Source: Linnemannia hyalina (taxonomy: Eukaryota > Mortierellomycota > Mortierellomycetes > Mortierellales > Mortierellaceae). Taken from it: DNA of 64,000 bases. The notes beneath the pieces are model-generated. The model searched no databases. It worked only from the letters and a program-made list of their open reading frames with translations, and was not told the DNA's origin. The stretch spans positions 620,001 through 684,000 of the forward strand of contig JAHRHY010000017.1 of assembly GCA_019671135.1 (NCBI GenBank). Reading direction: 5' to 3'. The translations under genes and the position numbers were made by a program. Positions 36,731 through 48,294 of the stretch are shown in pieces; position 1 is the first letter of the stretch, and each line of letters begins with the position of its first letter.

Positions 36731-38093
36731 ATGGTACTTGTGCACTCCTCCCCTCTACCTTGGACAACCACACTTCATGCGCCTCTAGCATGCAAGACCC
36801 CTGGTACAGCCCGTCCTTCAGTCCGTCCACAATCAGTCAGGTCTACCTCCCAATCCTCCGTTCCAAGACTCAAGGACATCGAAGTCTCCCTCTCGGCAAG
36901 ACCCTCTTCCTCGGCCGCCATCAATATCCCATCCCCACCACTCACACCCCACCCCATCTTCGACGATGACCAGACCTTCCAACAAGACCATTCATCCACA
37001 GCCGTCGATCCCGACGATGACAGCGACGGTATCTTTTCGTCTCGCTTCCAGAAACAACATCGTCTCCAGCGCGACGAACAAAAACTAAAGTTGCGCTCCT
37101 CCAGCTCCTCGGCGCCCTCAGCGATGTCTCCACTCCAGATGCGTGCCTCGTCCAATGTTCCCATGACCACGACTGGGTTTACTTTCACGAGCAACACGCA
37201 GGCCAAGGAGGCCCGTGAGAGCTACGAGCACTTTTTGAGCACGATGGAGGATGACTACTGGAAGAGTGTCTCTACCATCCGCACGACCTACTTTTTTGAC
37301 GGCATCGGCCGTGGTGGTGGCTTCCTTGCCGTAAGTTGTGTTCACTTAAACACATGTGTGCATGTGCACACGTTTCACTTTTCCTAATCACAGCCACTGA
37401 TCACTCCTGCGTTCTTCGTACACATGCAAACCATCTACACGTACACAATAGATCCCTCACTTGGCATCGCATGGCAACGCCAAGACAAACGTCATCTGTA
37501 GACTGCTCGAGGCCTGGTTAACCAAGAAGCTGGTTGAGCCTACCATCTCGGACTCGATCCCCGTCCTCGAGGATAACATCCAGTCCTCGGTCGAGTCGAT
37601 CGAACAACATCTCCGCCAGGACCCCAAGGTCTGGTCCGGCATCTCCAAGAGCTACATCCACATCCGCTGTGGCCATGTCTTTATGCTCAACACCTGCTGT
37701 GACGACGAGACCATTGTCCACCTCGGCGCCGATGAGTTCTACCAAGACGTAAGTGTGCTTTGCTCATATTTTGCTCAATCGTTTTTTCGTGTCTTTGCTC
37801 ATCGACGTGATTGCTTCGCCCCGAGCTGACACGTGTGACTAATATTAATCTATGGCCAATGATAGTACCCACTCTTCGTGGATGTGGAGATCAAGATGAA
37901 CTGTGAGTCCAACTACCAGCTCAAGGAGAACCACTCGACAGAGGTCCTCATTGCCTTCCAGAATGTCGTCAACCGAGGCAACAACCTCAAGGGCTCCACC
38001 GACGGTGAGAAGGACCAAGCTCCCTATGTCCATCGCGCCCTCATTGGCGAGACCACCAAGCGCCGCTCCTCTCAAGCCAACTGCCTGCTATAG
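36731..38093 (+). CDS. Unrecognised 374-aa protein
   Basis: Exons 36731-37330, 37452-37748 and 37866-38093 join in frame. The first 160 residues are Ser/Pro-rich and disordered. From about residue 165 a well-ordered region begins (ARESYEHFLSTMEDDYWKS) with aromatic-rich strands and a Cys/His cluster (SYIHIRCGHVFMLNTCC). The C-terminus ends SSQANCLL. I know no family with this pattern. A low-complexity N-terminus joined to a folded C-terminus suggests a regulatory or adaptor protein, but that is speculation. Confidence 0.7.
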
Positions 38094-39186
38094 TAGATAC
38101 GTCTGCTTTTGTTTTTATTAGTAGTTCGTCCTTAGCATCCTCACTTCACTCCATTTATTTCGCGTTTTGATTAGTTTTACTCTTTTCTTTTGTTGTCATA
38201 TACTTTTCTTCCCGCCATTCTGTACATATCTTTTTTTCCTTGCCTGTAATTAGTTCTCTCACCTCTTCACATCTCTTCTCTCGCGTGCTTACTTACTTAA
38301 TCTGCACCTTTTCAATCCAATAAAAAAAAAAAGAGTCAGTCGTGAACAACATCGCAAACTTGCCCCAAACACACAGCCCTTGAAGTAAAAAAAAAAACGT
38401 ATGTTCTGTGAAATACTTTCAAAGTACAAACAAACAACAACGCAAAGAAAAAAAAAAAAAAGTTGCGAGCTTTGAGAGTGAAAGGAGGCGGTTTTGGTGT
38501 GTGCATTTGCTCGCCATTTTATAGTTGTTTCTTCACCCTCCCCTTTCTTCACCTCCTTGACATCTTGGACTTGTTTCGTTATTGCCAGGGAAATGAGATA
38601 TGGTGTAGTGGGAGAGAAGCAAAAGAGTACGGTGCCGAGCATCGGGTTCCTATTGTCAGCCAAAAAAAAAAAAAAAAAAAAAAAAGCTTCAAGCAATAAG
38701 GACAAATTAGGTAACAGGTTTTTTTTTTTTTTGTTGTGTTCAGAGATACCAGAGCCCTCTTTCTTCGCGGATCCCCGATTGATTGTTCACACAAGCAGAA
38801 AAAAGAACGAAGGAAGGAAAGACGGTGGTGGAGGGGGGGGGGGAGGGGGTCCAGTCATGATCCGCCCTAGTAATGGTTGTAGGCCATGTTGCCTGGGTAC
38901 GAGATGCGATTGGGCGGAGAGCGAAGGCTTTAGTAGCCCAGTCTCCACACGGAAATCTTGTTGTTCAGGTTCTCATTGGGCGCCTCTGTTGAAGAATCGC
39001 GTGTGCGGTAGATGAAATGTTTTGATTGAGGAATAGATAGATATCTTTCGTCAGTAGCCCCAGCGTCGGGGCCACAGAGGGAGTGGACATTGAAAAATGC
39101 AAAAGAGAAGGGGAAAAAAAATTTGTTGTCGCACAAGAACTAAGAGCTAAGAACTAAGGAGAGAAGGAAGGGAGGACATGCGACAT

Positions 39187-39230
<44 letters not shown>

Positions 39231-39928
39231 GTTGTGCCTGGCGCTTCTTCCTTCCATCGATCTGTCTCTTGCTCGTTCGATGGAACAAGAAGGGGTAATA
39301 ATGGTTACATCAGATGTGCCTTATGCATCCTTCCACAGTACAGTCACTGCAAGACAGAGAAGAGCAGAGAAGACCAAAGGAGGTGTTGTTGTTTGGTACT
39401 TCACTAAGGGTGTCCTTCTTATTCCTTCCCTTGTGAATGGTGAACGAACTCATTGGTCCCTGGATCGATGGCCATCATTGTCTTGTTGGCTTTGTTGTTG
39501 TTGTTGTTGCCTTGAGGACCATGCCTCTGCGTCCCTTTTTCTTTCTCTTCACAATAACTTGACTTGACCCTCTGTCTCCCACAATATATTTCTCTTCTCC
39601 CTCTTTTCTTGCCTCTCTCTACACACTCACTCTATTTCTTCCCATTTCTTCCCTTTTCTTTCTCCCTTCGTCTCCTCTCTCCTCTCCCATATTTCCTTTT
39701 CCTTTTCCTTTTCCTTTCCCCTCCCTTGCCTTTTCATCCTTTCCTTTCCCTCTCTCCTCTTCCCTTTTATTTGCACCCTACTTGCCGTCATCCACAAGCA
39801 CTCTTCGCATCCGACTCTCACTCACTCACTCACTCGCAATCAGACAGACCGAGTCAAGCCAAGCACGAGCACACACACCCAACCAACCCTCTCCTGACTG
39901 CCCTAGCTGACCGGCCGATAGACAAACG
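38094..39928. other. Intergenic, 3' and 5' UTRs, simple repeats
   Basis: Starts with T-rich 3' flank of the 374-aa protein gene. It contains several A/T homopolymers, a G-rich patch near 38,829-38,845, the (GA)n block at 39190-39228, and a long pyrimidine tract (39,570-39,780, with CCTTTT units) that leads into the FHA/RING gene. No gene is supported. Confidence 0.55.
39190..39228. repeat. (GA)n microsatellite
   Basis: About 19 GA dinucleotides without interruption. Confidence 0.9.
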
Positions 39929-42900
39929 ATGAGCGCACACCCCCACACAAACGGTGGCCACGCGTTCACCACCCCACCAGGACCACAAGGACAACAACCA
40001 GGAGCACCAGGTTCATCCGCAGCTCCCCCAACAACAACCGCTGCTCCCGTTCCTCACATCCGCATCGTCCCCCACCTCGACGCCCCACGCTCGCTCCATT
40101 TCGAAGTCGTCGACAAGGATGTCCCCGAGGGCTTTGTCCTCAAAATCGGCCGTTTCACCGACAAGCAGGCACTCCCCAACAGAGTCACCTTCAAATCCAA
40201 AGTCGTCTCCCGTGGACACGCCGAGATCTACACAGAGCGGGGCAGGGTAATTCATTTCTCTTTTTTATTGTTTATGGATTCTGCCGTTGTTATGGGTGAC
40301 GCACTCTGGCTTTTTTTTTATTGGAAGTACGACGATGACAACAACAACGAAAAGTCATTTGGATGAAAGACGATTCACTGGAATTCAGGATAAGCAGCAA
40401 CCACAACAAGAGGACCCTCACCCTTTTTATTCGGTTACTGCTGATGAGCTGGCTTACTCACTCTCTCGTGTGCTGAGCAAACTAGAGCTGGTCTTCTTGC
40501 TACTGCAGGAGAACATCCTCGCCTTCCCTTGCTCCCTCTTTTTTTTTTTTCTTCTTTCCACCCCCTTTCTCAGTATGGACTCTTTTTTCACCAAGGAAAA
40601 GATAAGATGCGAATGGGCGGATACAGACGGGCTACGACACGACATTGTGGATGGAAGCTTTTACTTGTGGAATGGATACCGACCATCAGCAGCACCTTGG
40701 AAGTCGACTTTTTTTTTCGTTTCTTTGTGGAATGACAGGCACTACCTCGGATGGAAGCTCCGAATTGATGTGAATTGCCGACAGAGACTGAGGCAAACTG
40801 GGACGTTTAAAACGGTTCTGGAAGGTCAGGATAAAACAAGGAGTCTGGGGGTGAAGTGGGTGAAAAGGAAGGGGGGGGGGGGGGGGGCGCCAAAAAGGCT
40901 TTTGTCTTGTTGTTTGAGCATAGGCTCAGCTTCGTTTTCACATCAATCAATATTTTCATCCTCAGCGATCAAAATGAGCGTGCTCCTGAGACAAAATTGT
41001 CAGAAATCATCTGGATAGAGATAGAAGAGACAAAGGAGTCAAAGGGAGCAGACCGATGGATAACATAATCTGGATTCTACCGACTGACCATCCAAAGGAC
41101 GTCATCGGGCAGTTGACAGGGTTACCCTTTTGGGGTCGAAGAGGAATGAATGATTTTAGACTGCAAAAGCAATAGGATTGTCGGTTCATTCTCGCGTTAC
41201 TGTGCTTTTCTTCGTTTACAAGGACAACCCAGACGAAGAGCTTGCGCTTTTCCAACTCAGGACTGTTACTCTAAACAACAACAACGCAGATCAAGAAGAC
41301 CAGCACTGGCTATGCTATGCGCAAGTAGAAAGAAAGGACGTACTTCTAACCCAGGATTGTTGCCCGTATCATAATTAGTTCTTTATCAGGGACACAAAGT
41401 CTTCATCAGGAACGTTTCTCAACCACGCTCGACTCTCGCCCCCAGGAGTCGAATCCAAGCCCACGCTGCTGAAGGATGGTGATGTTGTCCAACTCGGAGT
41501 GGATTATCAAGGAGGCACTCAAGGTGAGTCGACCCGACCTTTCGACTGACTCTTTTTTCTTTGAAGCGGGTTAATCTCCGGGGCTAGGATATTCGTCATG
41601 GACGGTAACAGTCTGGACGGCATGCAGGATCGACCGAATCCACTAGAACAAGGGGCAACAAATTGAAAGTTTCACAACTCCACTTGAGACTGCAAAAAGA
41701 GAAGAGTGAACAAAGCGGTGAAGGAAGTAGAACGCAAATGAAAATAGGGGCAAGGCGATGTAAACAAAGAGTTGACAACGACTACATCAGGATTTTCACC
41801 AACGACCAGCACGACATTCAAACCAACAAGACATGCTGTATACACAGCACAACATTCAACGTTCGCAATACCGAATCGTCTTCTGCAATTGCTCACACAA
41901 AGACGTTACTTTGTTGTTCTTTTTAGAAATCTACCGCTGCGTCAAGATGCGATTGGAGCTGAACAGATCATGGCAACAACAACCCAACGCCTTCAGGTGA
42001 GTGGATAATTCATAGCATTGTTCGCAGCATTTTCTGCCAGTAGCGGAAAAGACCCTTCGTTTCTCTGACCGTCGACTTGTATTTGTCTCTATCAATTCAA
42101 TAGGGCTAACACGCTAAAGGTCATCCGCAACCTGACAACTGCCAACGCCAACAGCGCAACCGACTGCTGTATCTGTTTATTCAGGATCGCATCCTTCCAA
42201 TCGCTCTTTGTCGCCCCCTGTTCACATGTGTACCACTACAAGTGCATTCGACCATTGCTGATGGCCAATCACCCAGGATTTCTTTGCCCGCTCTGCAGGA
42301 CGTTTGCCGATCTGGAGGACAGTGTCGAGATTGATGACCCAGTCGAGGAAGAGATACCTGCAGAAGGTGATTGCTAGTTTGCAAATCTTTTTTTTTTTTT
42401 TTTTTTGCAAATGCAGTGTAATATAGGCCCTCTTTCGTTTCAGAGGGAAAAGATCTGTGAGAGCAAGTGCGATGTAGAGAGAGAGAGAGAATTGGAACGA
42501 ATTTCTGACAGCATGAAGTGTTTGTCGTTTGCCTTTGTTCTTCACAGATGTTGCTGCTGCCATCGAGAACGCGACAAGACAACAAGAAGCGGCTGTGGAA
42601 CAAGTCACCGAATCACCTGTCGTCGAGGAGCCAGTCGCGCAAGCAGGGAGGCCTCTGGCCGAGGTATTGGCCGAGGAGGCCCACGCACCCACCCCTCCCT
42701 CTGTCCAAGCACATACCTTTCAGCCGCCCGGGCATGATACATACCCCTCTGAAGGAGCCCAACTCCAGGAGCGATTGGCGCCTAGTCCTCTGAGCCATGA
42801 CGATATGGATGTCGACTTTCAGCAACGAGGCAACCCCGCCAACGACCTGGAAGAAATCAATGAGCCCCGTCAATTCGGAGACGACCAGGCTCCTACCACC

Positions 42901-43791
42901 CCTGCTCAACAGACAGAAGCCGCCTCCTCGGCCATGGATATTGCTACTCCTTCGGTCCCAGTTTCTGGAGGACAAACGTCAGTCTCGTCGGTCAACTCTT
43001 CAGCTATGCAGTCGCCCTCATCTGCTTTTTTTATGGCACCCTCCCCACCCGCATTTGGATCATCATCTAATATGGGATCTGCTCCCATTTCCTTTGGATC
43101 TCCTTCAAGACCACAAACGGGTCAACATAATACCTCTGTCAGTCCCTCCAACCATATTTCCGCGGCCGGGAACATGATTCAGAACTTTGTCCGTAATATT
43201 TCGATCCCCACGCGGAACCGCACCCGCACCAACTCGAACTCACCACTCAATCCAATGATTCAACAACAGCAGCAGCAACAGCAACCCGGATCGAGTTCAT
43301 CTGGAAACGTGCCTTTGAGCGCACAAGAACCTCTCCACACCCAGACGCAGCAACAGCAGACACTTCGCCCTGGAGATGGCAACACGGACGTTTTTGGAAA
43401 GACGTTGGTGGTGACACCCCCACCAATGAACTCTCTCAACCTTGTTTCTGTGGAGGGACACAGCGGCGGTTACCGGGCTCATACCTCGTTCGGTAGTGGT
43501 GCCTCTGAGCTCGGAGCAGTCTCGGAAATGGAGCTAGAGTACCCAACCGGCGAGAGCTCAAGCCAAGGCCAGCAGAATGGCTTGGAGGAAGGACATTCGA
43601 GTCAAGATCACCACGAATATCACTCCTCTTCTCAGCAAGCAGGATCCCAGGAGCCCGAGGGCCAGGAGTATTCCCAACACTCTCAAGGCGCCGATGAGAA
43701 TGAACAGCGTCCTTCTCAGTCACGACAACAACAATCTCAATCCCAGCATTCCCCATACTCTTTGCAGCAGGCCGCTGAGACTTCTGTGTAG
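39929..43791 (+). CDS. FHA + RING E3 ubiquitin ligase (Dma/CHFR-like)
   Basis: Exons 39929-40246, 41379-41523, 41927-41996, 42104-42366 and 42548-43791 join to 679 aa. The FHA domain (about residues 50-165) has IGRFTDK, VVSRGHAEIY and the phosphothreonine-binding loop DTKSSSGTFLN. The RING (about 198-243) reads CCICLF, PCSHVYHYKC and CPLCR. The 430-residue C-terminal tail is disordered, Gln/Ser/Pro-rich with a polyQ run near 43261. Dma1/Dma2 ligases hold mitotic and septation checkpoints by binding phosphorylated targets, and that role is inferred. Intron 1 is 1,132 bp, much longer than other introns here. The domain boundary LNHARLSPPGVE falls neatly in exon 2, which supports the splice. Confidence 0.92.
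43261..43286 (+). repeat. CAA/CAG repeat (polyQ)
   Basis: Nine glutamine codons of mixed CAA/CAG in the disordered tail of the FHA/RING ligase. Confidence 0.8.
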
Positions 43792-44525
43792 AGGATCTTT
43801 CTCTTTCGAAAGTTTGCCCCTGTCACTTGTTTTGTTCACTGGTCCATGCTATTCAGTCAAAGAAAAACAAAAACAAATAAAAAACAACAACAATACAGAA
43901 AACAGACTGCGTTACATATTGCACAGCGTTGCCTGTACACGAAGAGTTGTTGAGCAGCACTTAAAAAAGCATCACGCGGGACGCCTGAAAATATCGACTT
44001 TGCCACGTAGAGAAGTCATCAGTTCCAGAATTTCCTATCGTGGCGCAAATAATTGGCAGTGTGCATGGTCTACCGTGTGTGTTGAACGTGCTGCCATTTT
44101 GAATGACGTGTTTGCTTTATCGATAGGGCGTTGTCGTATGGGGTAAACACCAACAAATGCATGAGATGATGTGAGCATTGAGTTTCAATCATCAAATGGT
44201 GGTGACAGTCGGTCATTGAACAGAAAAACCAGAGGGAACGGATCGATGATGATGGCTCACATCCCTTTTTTTTTTTGTGTTTGCTGCAGCCCAATTCTCA
44301 CACCCGAGACCCGAGTGTACCGCGCCCCCTTGAATTGTTCTCTCTTCATTCCTCTTTGTCTGCGCCATACCTCTTCACTTCCTGCACGCCCTTACGTCTT
44401 TTCCTCTGCGCGCACATATACAAAACCCTCTTTTCACCAACAGTTCACGAAACCCCTCCTTCACTTCCCTATTTTTCACCTCCCCATTTTTTTGTCAACC
44501 CTACCTTGCCAAAAAAAAAAAAAAA
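43792..44525. other. Intergenic, promoter of first Hsp70-like gene
   Basis: 0.73 kb. The distal part is A-rich. The proximal 250 bp is C/T-rich, ending in an A run right before the ATG at 44526. No gene seen. Confidence 0.5.
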
Positions 44526-46902
44526 ATGCTGGCGAAAACCAACCTGGTGGCATTGACCGTAGCGCTGGCTTTGCTAACCGCCAGTCTTGGCCCCACCCCC
44601 GCCACAGCCCTTCCTATCGCTGACAACAACAACAATTGCGATAACGACAACAATAACAACGACTGCGACGACAATTGCAGCGATTACGCTTCCTTCGTTC
44701 CTCCCACCAGAACCACGACCAGACCACCCCGAGTCCCTCACTTCAACCTCCCCATCCCCCTCCCGCCTTCTCCTTCCCCCTACCCTTACTACTATGGCGA
44801 CGACGACTACGGACCCTCCTCCCCTTCTCCTCCCCCCTACCCTGACTACTATGGCGACGATGACATCGGACCCTCCTATCCGCCGGAAGTGTATTTCGAG
44901 CCCTCGGCCCCGGCCAAGCCTATTACGTCTGTTTGGGACGGCATCGCTACGGGGTTTTATTACCCAACCGCCAGCAGTGGTGGTGGTGGAGGCCAGGCCT
45001 TGCCTACGTGGGCTGCTCGTGCTCCGAGATTCACTCATCCTCCCAAGGTGACGAGTATCAACTGGTATGGACGCGGAGGTGGTGCCGTTTATTCGCGGAC
45101 CATGTCGGCAGGTGGCTCCATACCCACACGTACGCCCTACCGTTACAATGGTGGGAACGACGGTGGTGCGCAACAGCGTCCTTTTGGAGTTGACCAACAG
45201 AATTCGACTCAGTTTGAGAGCGAGAATAGTACCTACAACGACAACGACGACGATGTCATCTCGGTAGAGTACGACTACGACGAGTATGCTTCTATTATCC
45301 CTCCCACTGCCACTTTTTTTTTCCCTCGTCCCACTCCCATATCTCCTCCTCCATTTGACGATTTCGAGGTGGACGATGGTTACTGTCGCCCTTCAGGGCT
45401 GGTGAAACGCTACATCGGCGTCGGTAAGGTTTTTTTTTCTTTCAAACTCTTTTTTTGCAAATTTACAGCGTGCTTTTTTCTCGGCTTTCGAATCCGACGT
45501 AGTTGCTCACACTTCTTTGTTTCTCTTTGTCGAACCCCCTCCATCTAAAATAGACTTGAGAGAGGACAGTTTTGCGGTTGGGTATGTCAACTCGGCCGGC
45601 AAGATCGTGTTGATCCCCAACGAGAAGGGGGAGGTGTACAGCCCCACGTCCGTCCGCTTCATTGATGGTGGTCGTCAGGCGCTGGTCGGACTTGCTGCCC
45701 TTCACTCGGACGTGGACCAAGGGTTGACCACAAAACAGCTTGAGGCTTCGGCTGTTGACATGGTCTCCTTGAACTCAAGCAATACATTCCCCCAGAACGT
45801 TCTTCTCAATCTGGAACGTGATGTCACTGACTACGGCGATCGAGAGATGTGGTCTGAGCACAAAGTACCCCAAGGGGATCTTTTGGCGGTGGTGTTGAAG
45901 CGAGCGATGGATATGGCCGAGGGCCACGAGTCGTTCTCGTCGAGGTCGGGCGAGAAGGTGCACGGAGTGGTGGTGACGGCCCAGCATCCCTCAAACGATG
46001 AGGGTGCGTCGTTCGTACATAGAAGGTATTTCACTAACCGGTTGTGGGAGGTGACTCTTTTAGCGGAAACCATTGATTCATACACCGAGACGTTGTCGTT
46101 GGCGGCGGCCCATATCGAGTTCTTTGAGTCGAGAGTCCAGCGCGATCCCTTGGGCGGCGAGGACGCGTATCTTCCCCAGACGGTGTTGTTTTACAACTTG
46201 CGAGACACGACCGAGGACATGACATTGATGCGGTACCACAAGGGTACGTTTGGACTGCGCCCCTTCCACCTCCAGGCCCTGGACGGGTACCTCCGCCACG
46301 AGGACGGTCTCATCCAGGACGAGTTTGAGCGTTACCTCCTCAAGAATCTGGTGCATCGATTCAACCAGGCTTGGGAAAAAGCTCCAGGACCTCACGACTT
46401 CGTGGCATTCTTAGAAGATAACGAGATCCAGTACGTGAACAAGACCGAGTTCCGCAGTGCTGTTGAGTTGATGGATCACCATTCAAAAGCCTCGAATAGC
46501 GATACTGATGCGGACTGGCGTATCTATACGGAACTCAAGTTCGGACCCCAGGGGACGAATGACCCCCGTGTGTTGATGATGGTAACGCTCTCGATGTGGA
46601 AGGAAATCCGATTCGAGTTCTTGAAGGAGCGTCTGTCCAAGGCCGTCAACAGGATTCTTGCTTCTTCCGGGTTGGAGAGCAAGGATATGGTGGACCATTT
46701 GGTAGTTGCGGATATGACCTCGTTCAAGGGTCAGTCAACTGCTGCTATGGGAACTGTGTTTGGAGAGGAAGGGGAGAAGAAGATTGTGAAGGCAGTTGAT
46801 CCCCAGAGAGCGGTTGCGGAGGGCATTGCTACGATTGCTGGATTGCTCACGAAGGAGTCCCCCTTGCAAGTTCCCTGGTATTGCCCTGACCTCCAGCCTT
46901 AG
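44526..46902 (+). CDS. Secreted Hsp70-like (pseudo-ATPase) protein 1 with Pro/Tyr-rich extension
   Basis: Exons 44526-45423 and 45554-46902 give 748 aa. A signal peptide (LVALTVALALLTASLG, cleavage near ATA-LPI) is followed by an Asn/Asp/Cys run and about 270 low-complexity residues rich in Pro, Tyr, Asp and Gly. From about residue 297 an Hsp70 nucleotide-binding fold begins (YIGVDLREDSFAVGYVNSAG). The canonical DLGTT is DLRED, and the second phosphate motif (DLGGGTFD in Hsp70) aligns to NLRDTTEDM. The final part VAEGIATIAGLLTKE corresponds to the NBD end, and there is no substrate-binding domain. ATP hydrolysis is therefore doubtful. The intron splits the Asp codon of the phosphate-1 motif, as in the two neighbours. 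An extracellular or secretory-pathway location is inferred. Confidence 0.8.
44769..44878 (+). repeat. 57-bp coding tandem repeat (YYGDDD units)
   Basis: Two copies of a 19-codon unit (PYPYYYGDDDYGPS and PYPDYYGDDDIGPS cores) in the proline/tyrosine-rich extension of Hsp70-like protein 1. Confidence 0.75.
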
Positions 46903-47454
46903 TTTTTCTTATCGTTTTTCTTGAACTTGTTGTCCGCGTAAAGGTGGCCCTCTTTTTTTGTTTTTTATTTTTTATTTTTTTTTCTTCTTCATTGTGATCG
47001 TCGTGAAGGATGTGAAGGATGTGAATGAATAAAAACAAAACGAAGGATCGACGATCGTCTTTTGTCGTTTGGTTCTTTGCTTGGGCCCATTGACATTGCC
47101 TGTGCTGCGTATTGTTCTTATGCTCAACCAACAGGTTGCTGTCTCTTTTTTCTCATGACGTTCATGTCCCTTCTTCTTTCTTTACCAATAGCCGTCCTCA
47201 CCTTTTCACTCGTATCCTTATTTTGCTCAATCCCTGGGACAAAAAAAAAATGAGCAGTCTAAAAAATGAGCAATGTGTACATGTACTGCACAGTACATAA
47301 AAATAACAACACACAGCATTTTCTTTATCTTCCTAATGACACTGAAACCAATAAAATTTTCTTCAAACCCATCTGAAAGTCCATTGAAAGGGAGTCATGT
47401 ACCTTCATCGTCGTCCCTTTACTTTTCCTCCCATTTCCAAGCCCATCCTCGCCT

Positions 47455-47625
47455 AAGCAGCGCGAAAAAGTATGTAGTGTTCACATATCAAGAATGGAAG
47501 GCGTTCGAGAGGGAATTTTTTAAGAGGACGACTCGTGTCGGCGGTGGACAACCTGTTGAAGCAAGCGCGAGGAGGCGCAGGTAAAAAAAAGGAGGTGGAT
47601 CGACTGCAAGGCGAAGACATAGACA
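47455..47625 (+). pseudogene. Hsp70-like relic
   Basis: The frame from 47458 reads KKYVVFTYQEWKAFEREFFK. It aligns with AHNYVLFSHQEWWDFEKEFL near residue 409 of Hsp70-like protein 2. A shifted frame continues with NLLKQARGGAGKKKEVDRL, matching the following MLERAYEKSGVKEEERR region. Nothing else of the gene remains, so this is a fragment of a fourth cluster member. Confidence 0.5.
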
Positions 47626-47959
47626 GTTGATCATTCGATTGTGAGGGTTGTTGTTGAGGCAATTCCACGACTACAATTAAGCATATTTTTTTTTTTGGAG
47701 AGTAGGACTTTTTCTTGGAAATGGCGCATCTGTCATTTTTCGCAACCACTCTACGCAGAATAAATCATTCATCGGATAAGCTTGTTGCAATCGTTCTATG
47801 CTTCCATCGCCTGATAAAGTGCGGGACAGTGTTTAAGTACTTCTTTTCATGTAGAAGATATGGTTTGACGTTTTTCTGTCAATGTTGCTGCTTGGCCTGC
47901 CCACTTTTGTTTTGTGCATAGAGCCCAATTTCAATTCTTACGCCCACCTTTAGCAGAAG

Positions 47960-47967
47960 TATAAATA
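47960..47967 (+). promoter_or_regulatory. TATA box of Hsp70-like gene 2
   Basis: TATAAATA lies 98 bp upstream of the ATG at 48058, a usual distance, followed by a pyrimidine-rich leader. Confidence 0.6.
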
Positions 47968-48057
47968 AGCGTCTTTCTCCTGTGCTTCTTTTTCTTCTTT
48001 GCCTTCTTCCCCATCCACAGCCAATTCCCCACCACCCATTTCACAACTCTCTATCCC

Positions 48058-48262
48058 ATGCGACAGTCAACAAAGTCAGCCATGGTAGCAATTGCCACGG
48101 TTGTTGCCTTGTCCCTGACTGGCCTTGGTCCTTCCACCACCATGGCCAGCCCTATCGGTATCTTGAACTCTCAGCAACAGAGCTCGGTCAATACTCCGAC
48201 TAACAAACAAACCATATGTGGCACTGTCATCGCCATCGGTAAGTTTCATACACACTCCCTCT

Positions 48263-48294
<32 letters not shown>

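Noticed and set aside
40287..41018. 243-aa frame inside intron 1 of the FHA/RING gene
   Set aside because: It includes poly-T and poly-G runs, has no recognisable domain, and lies within an intron whose flanks splice perfectly.
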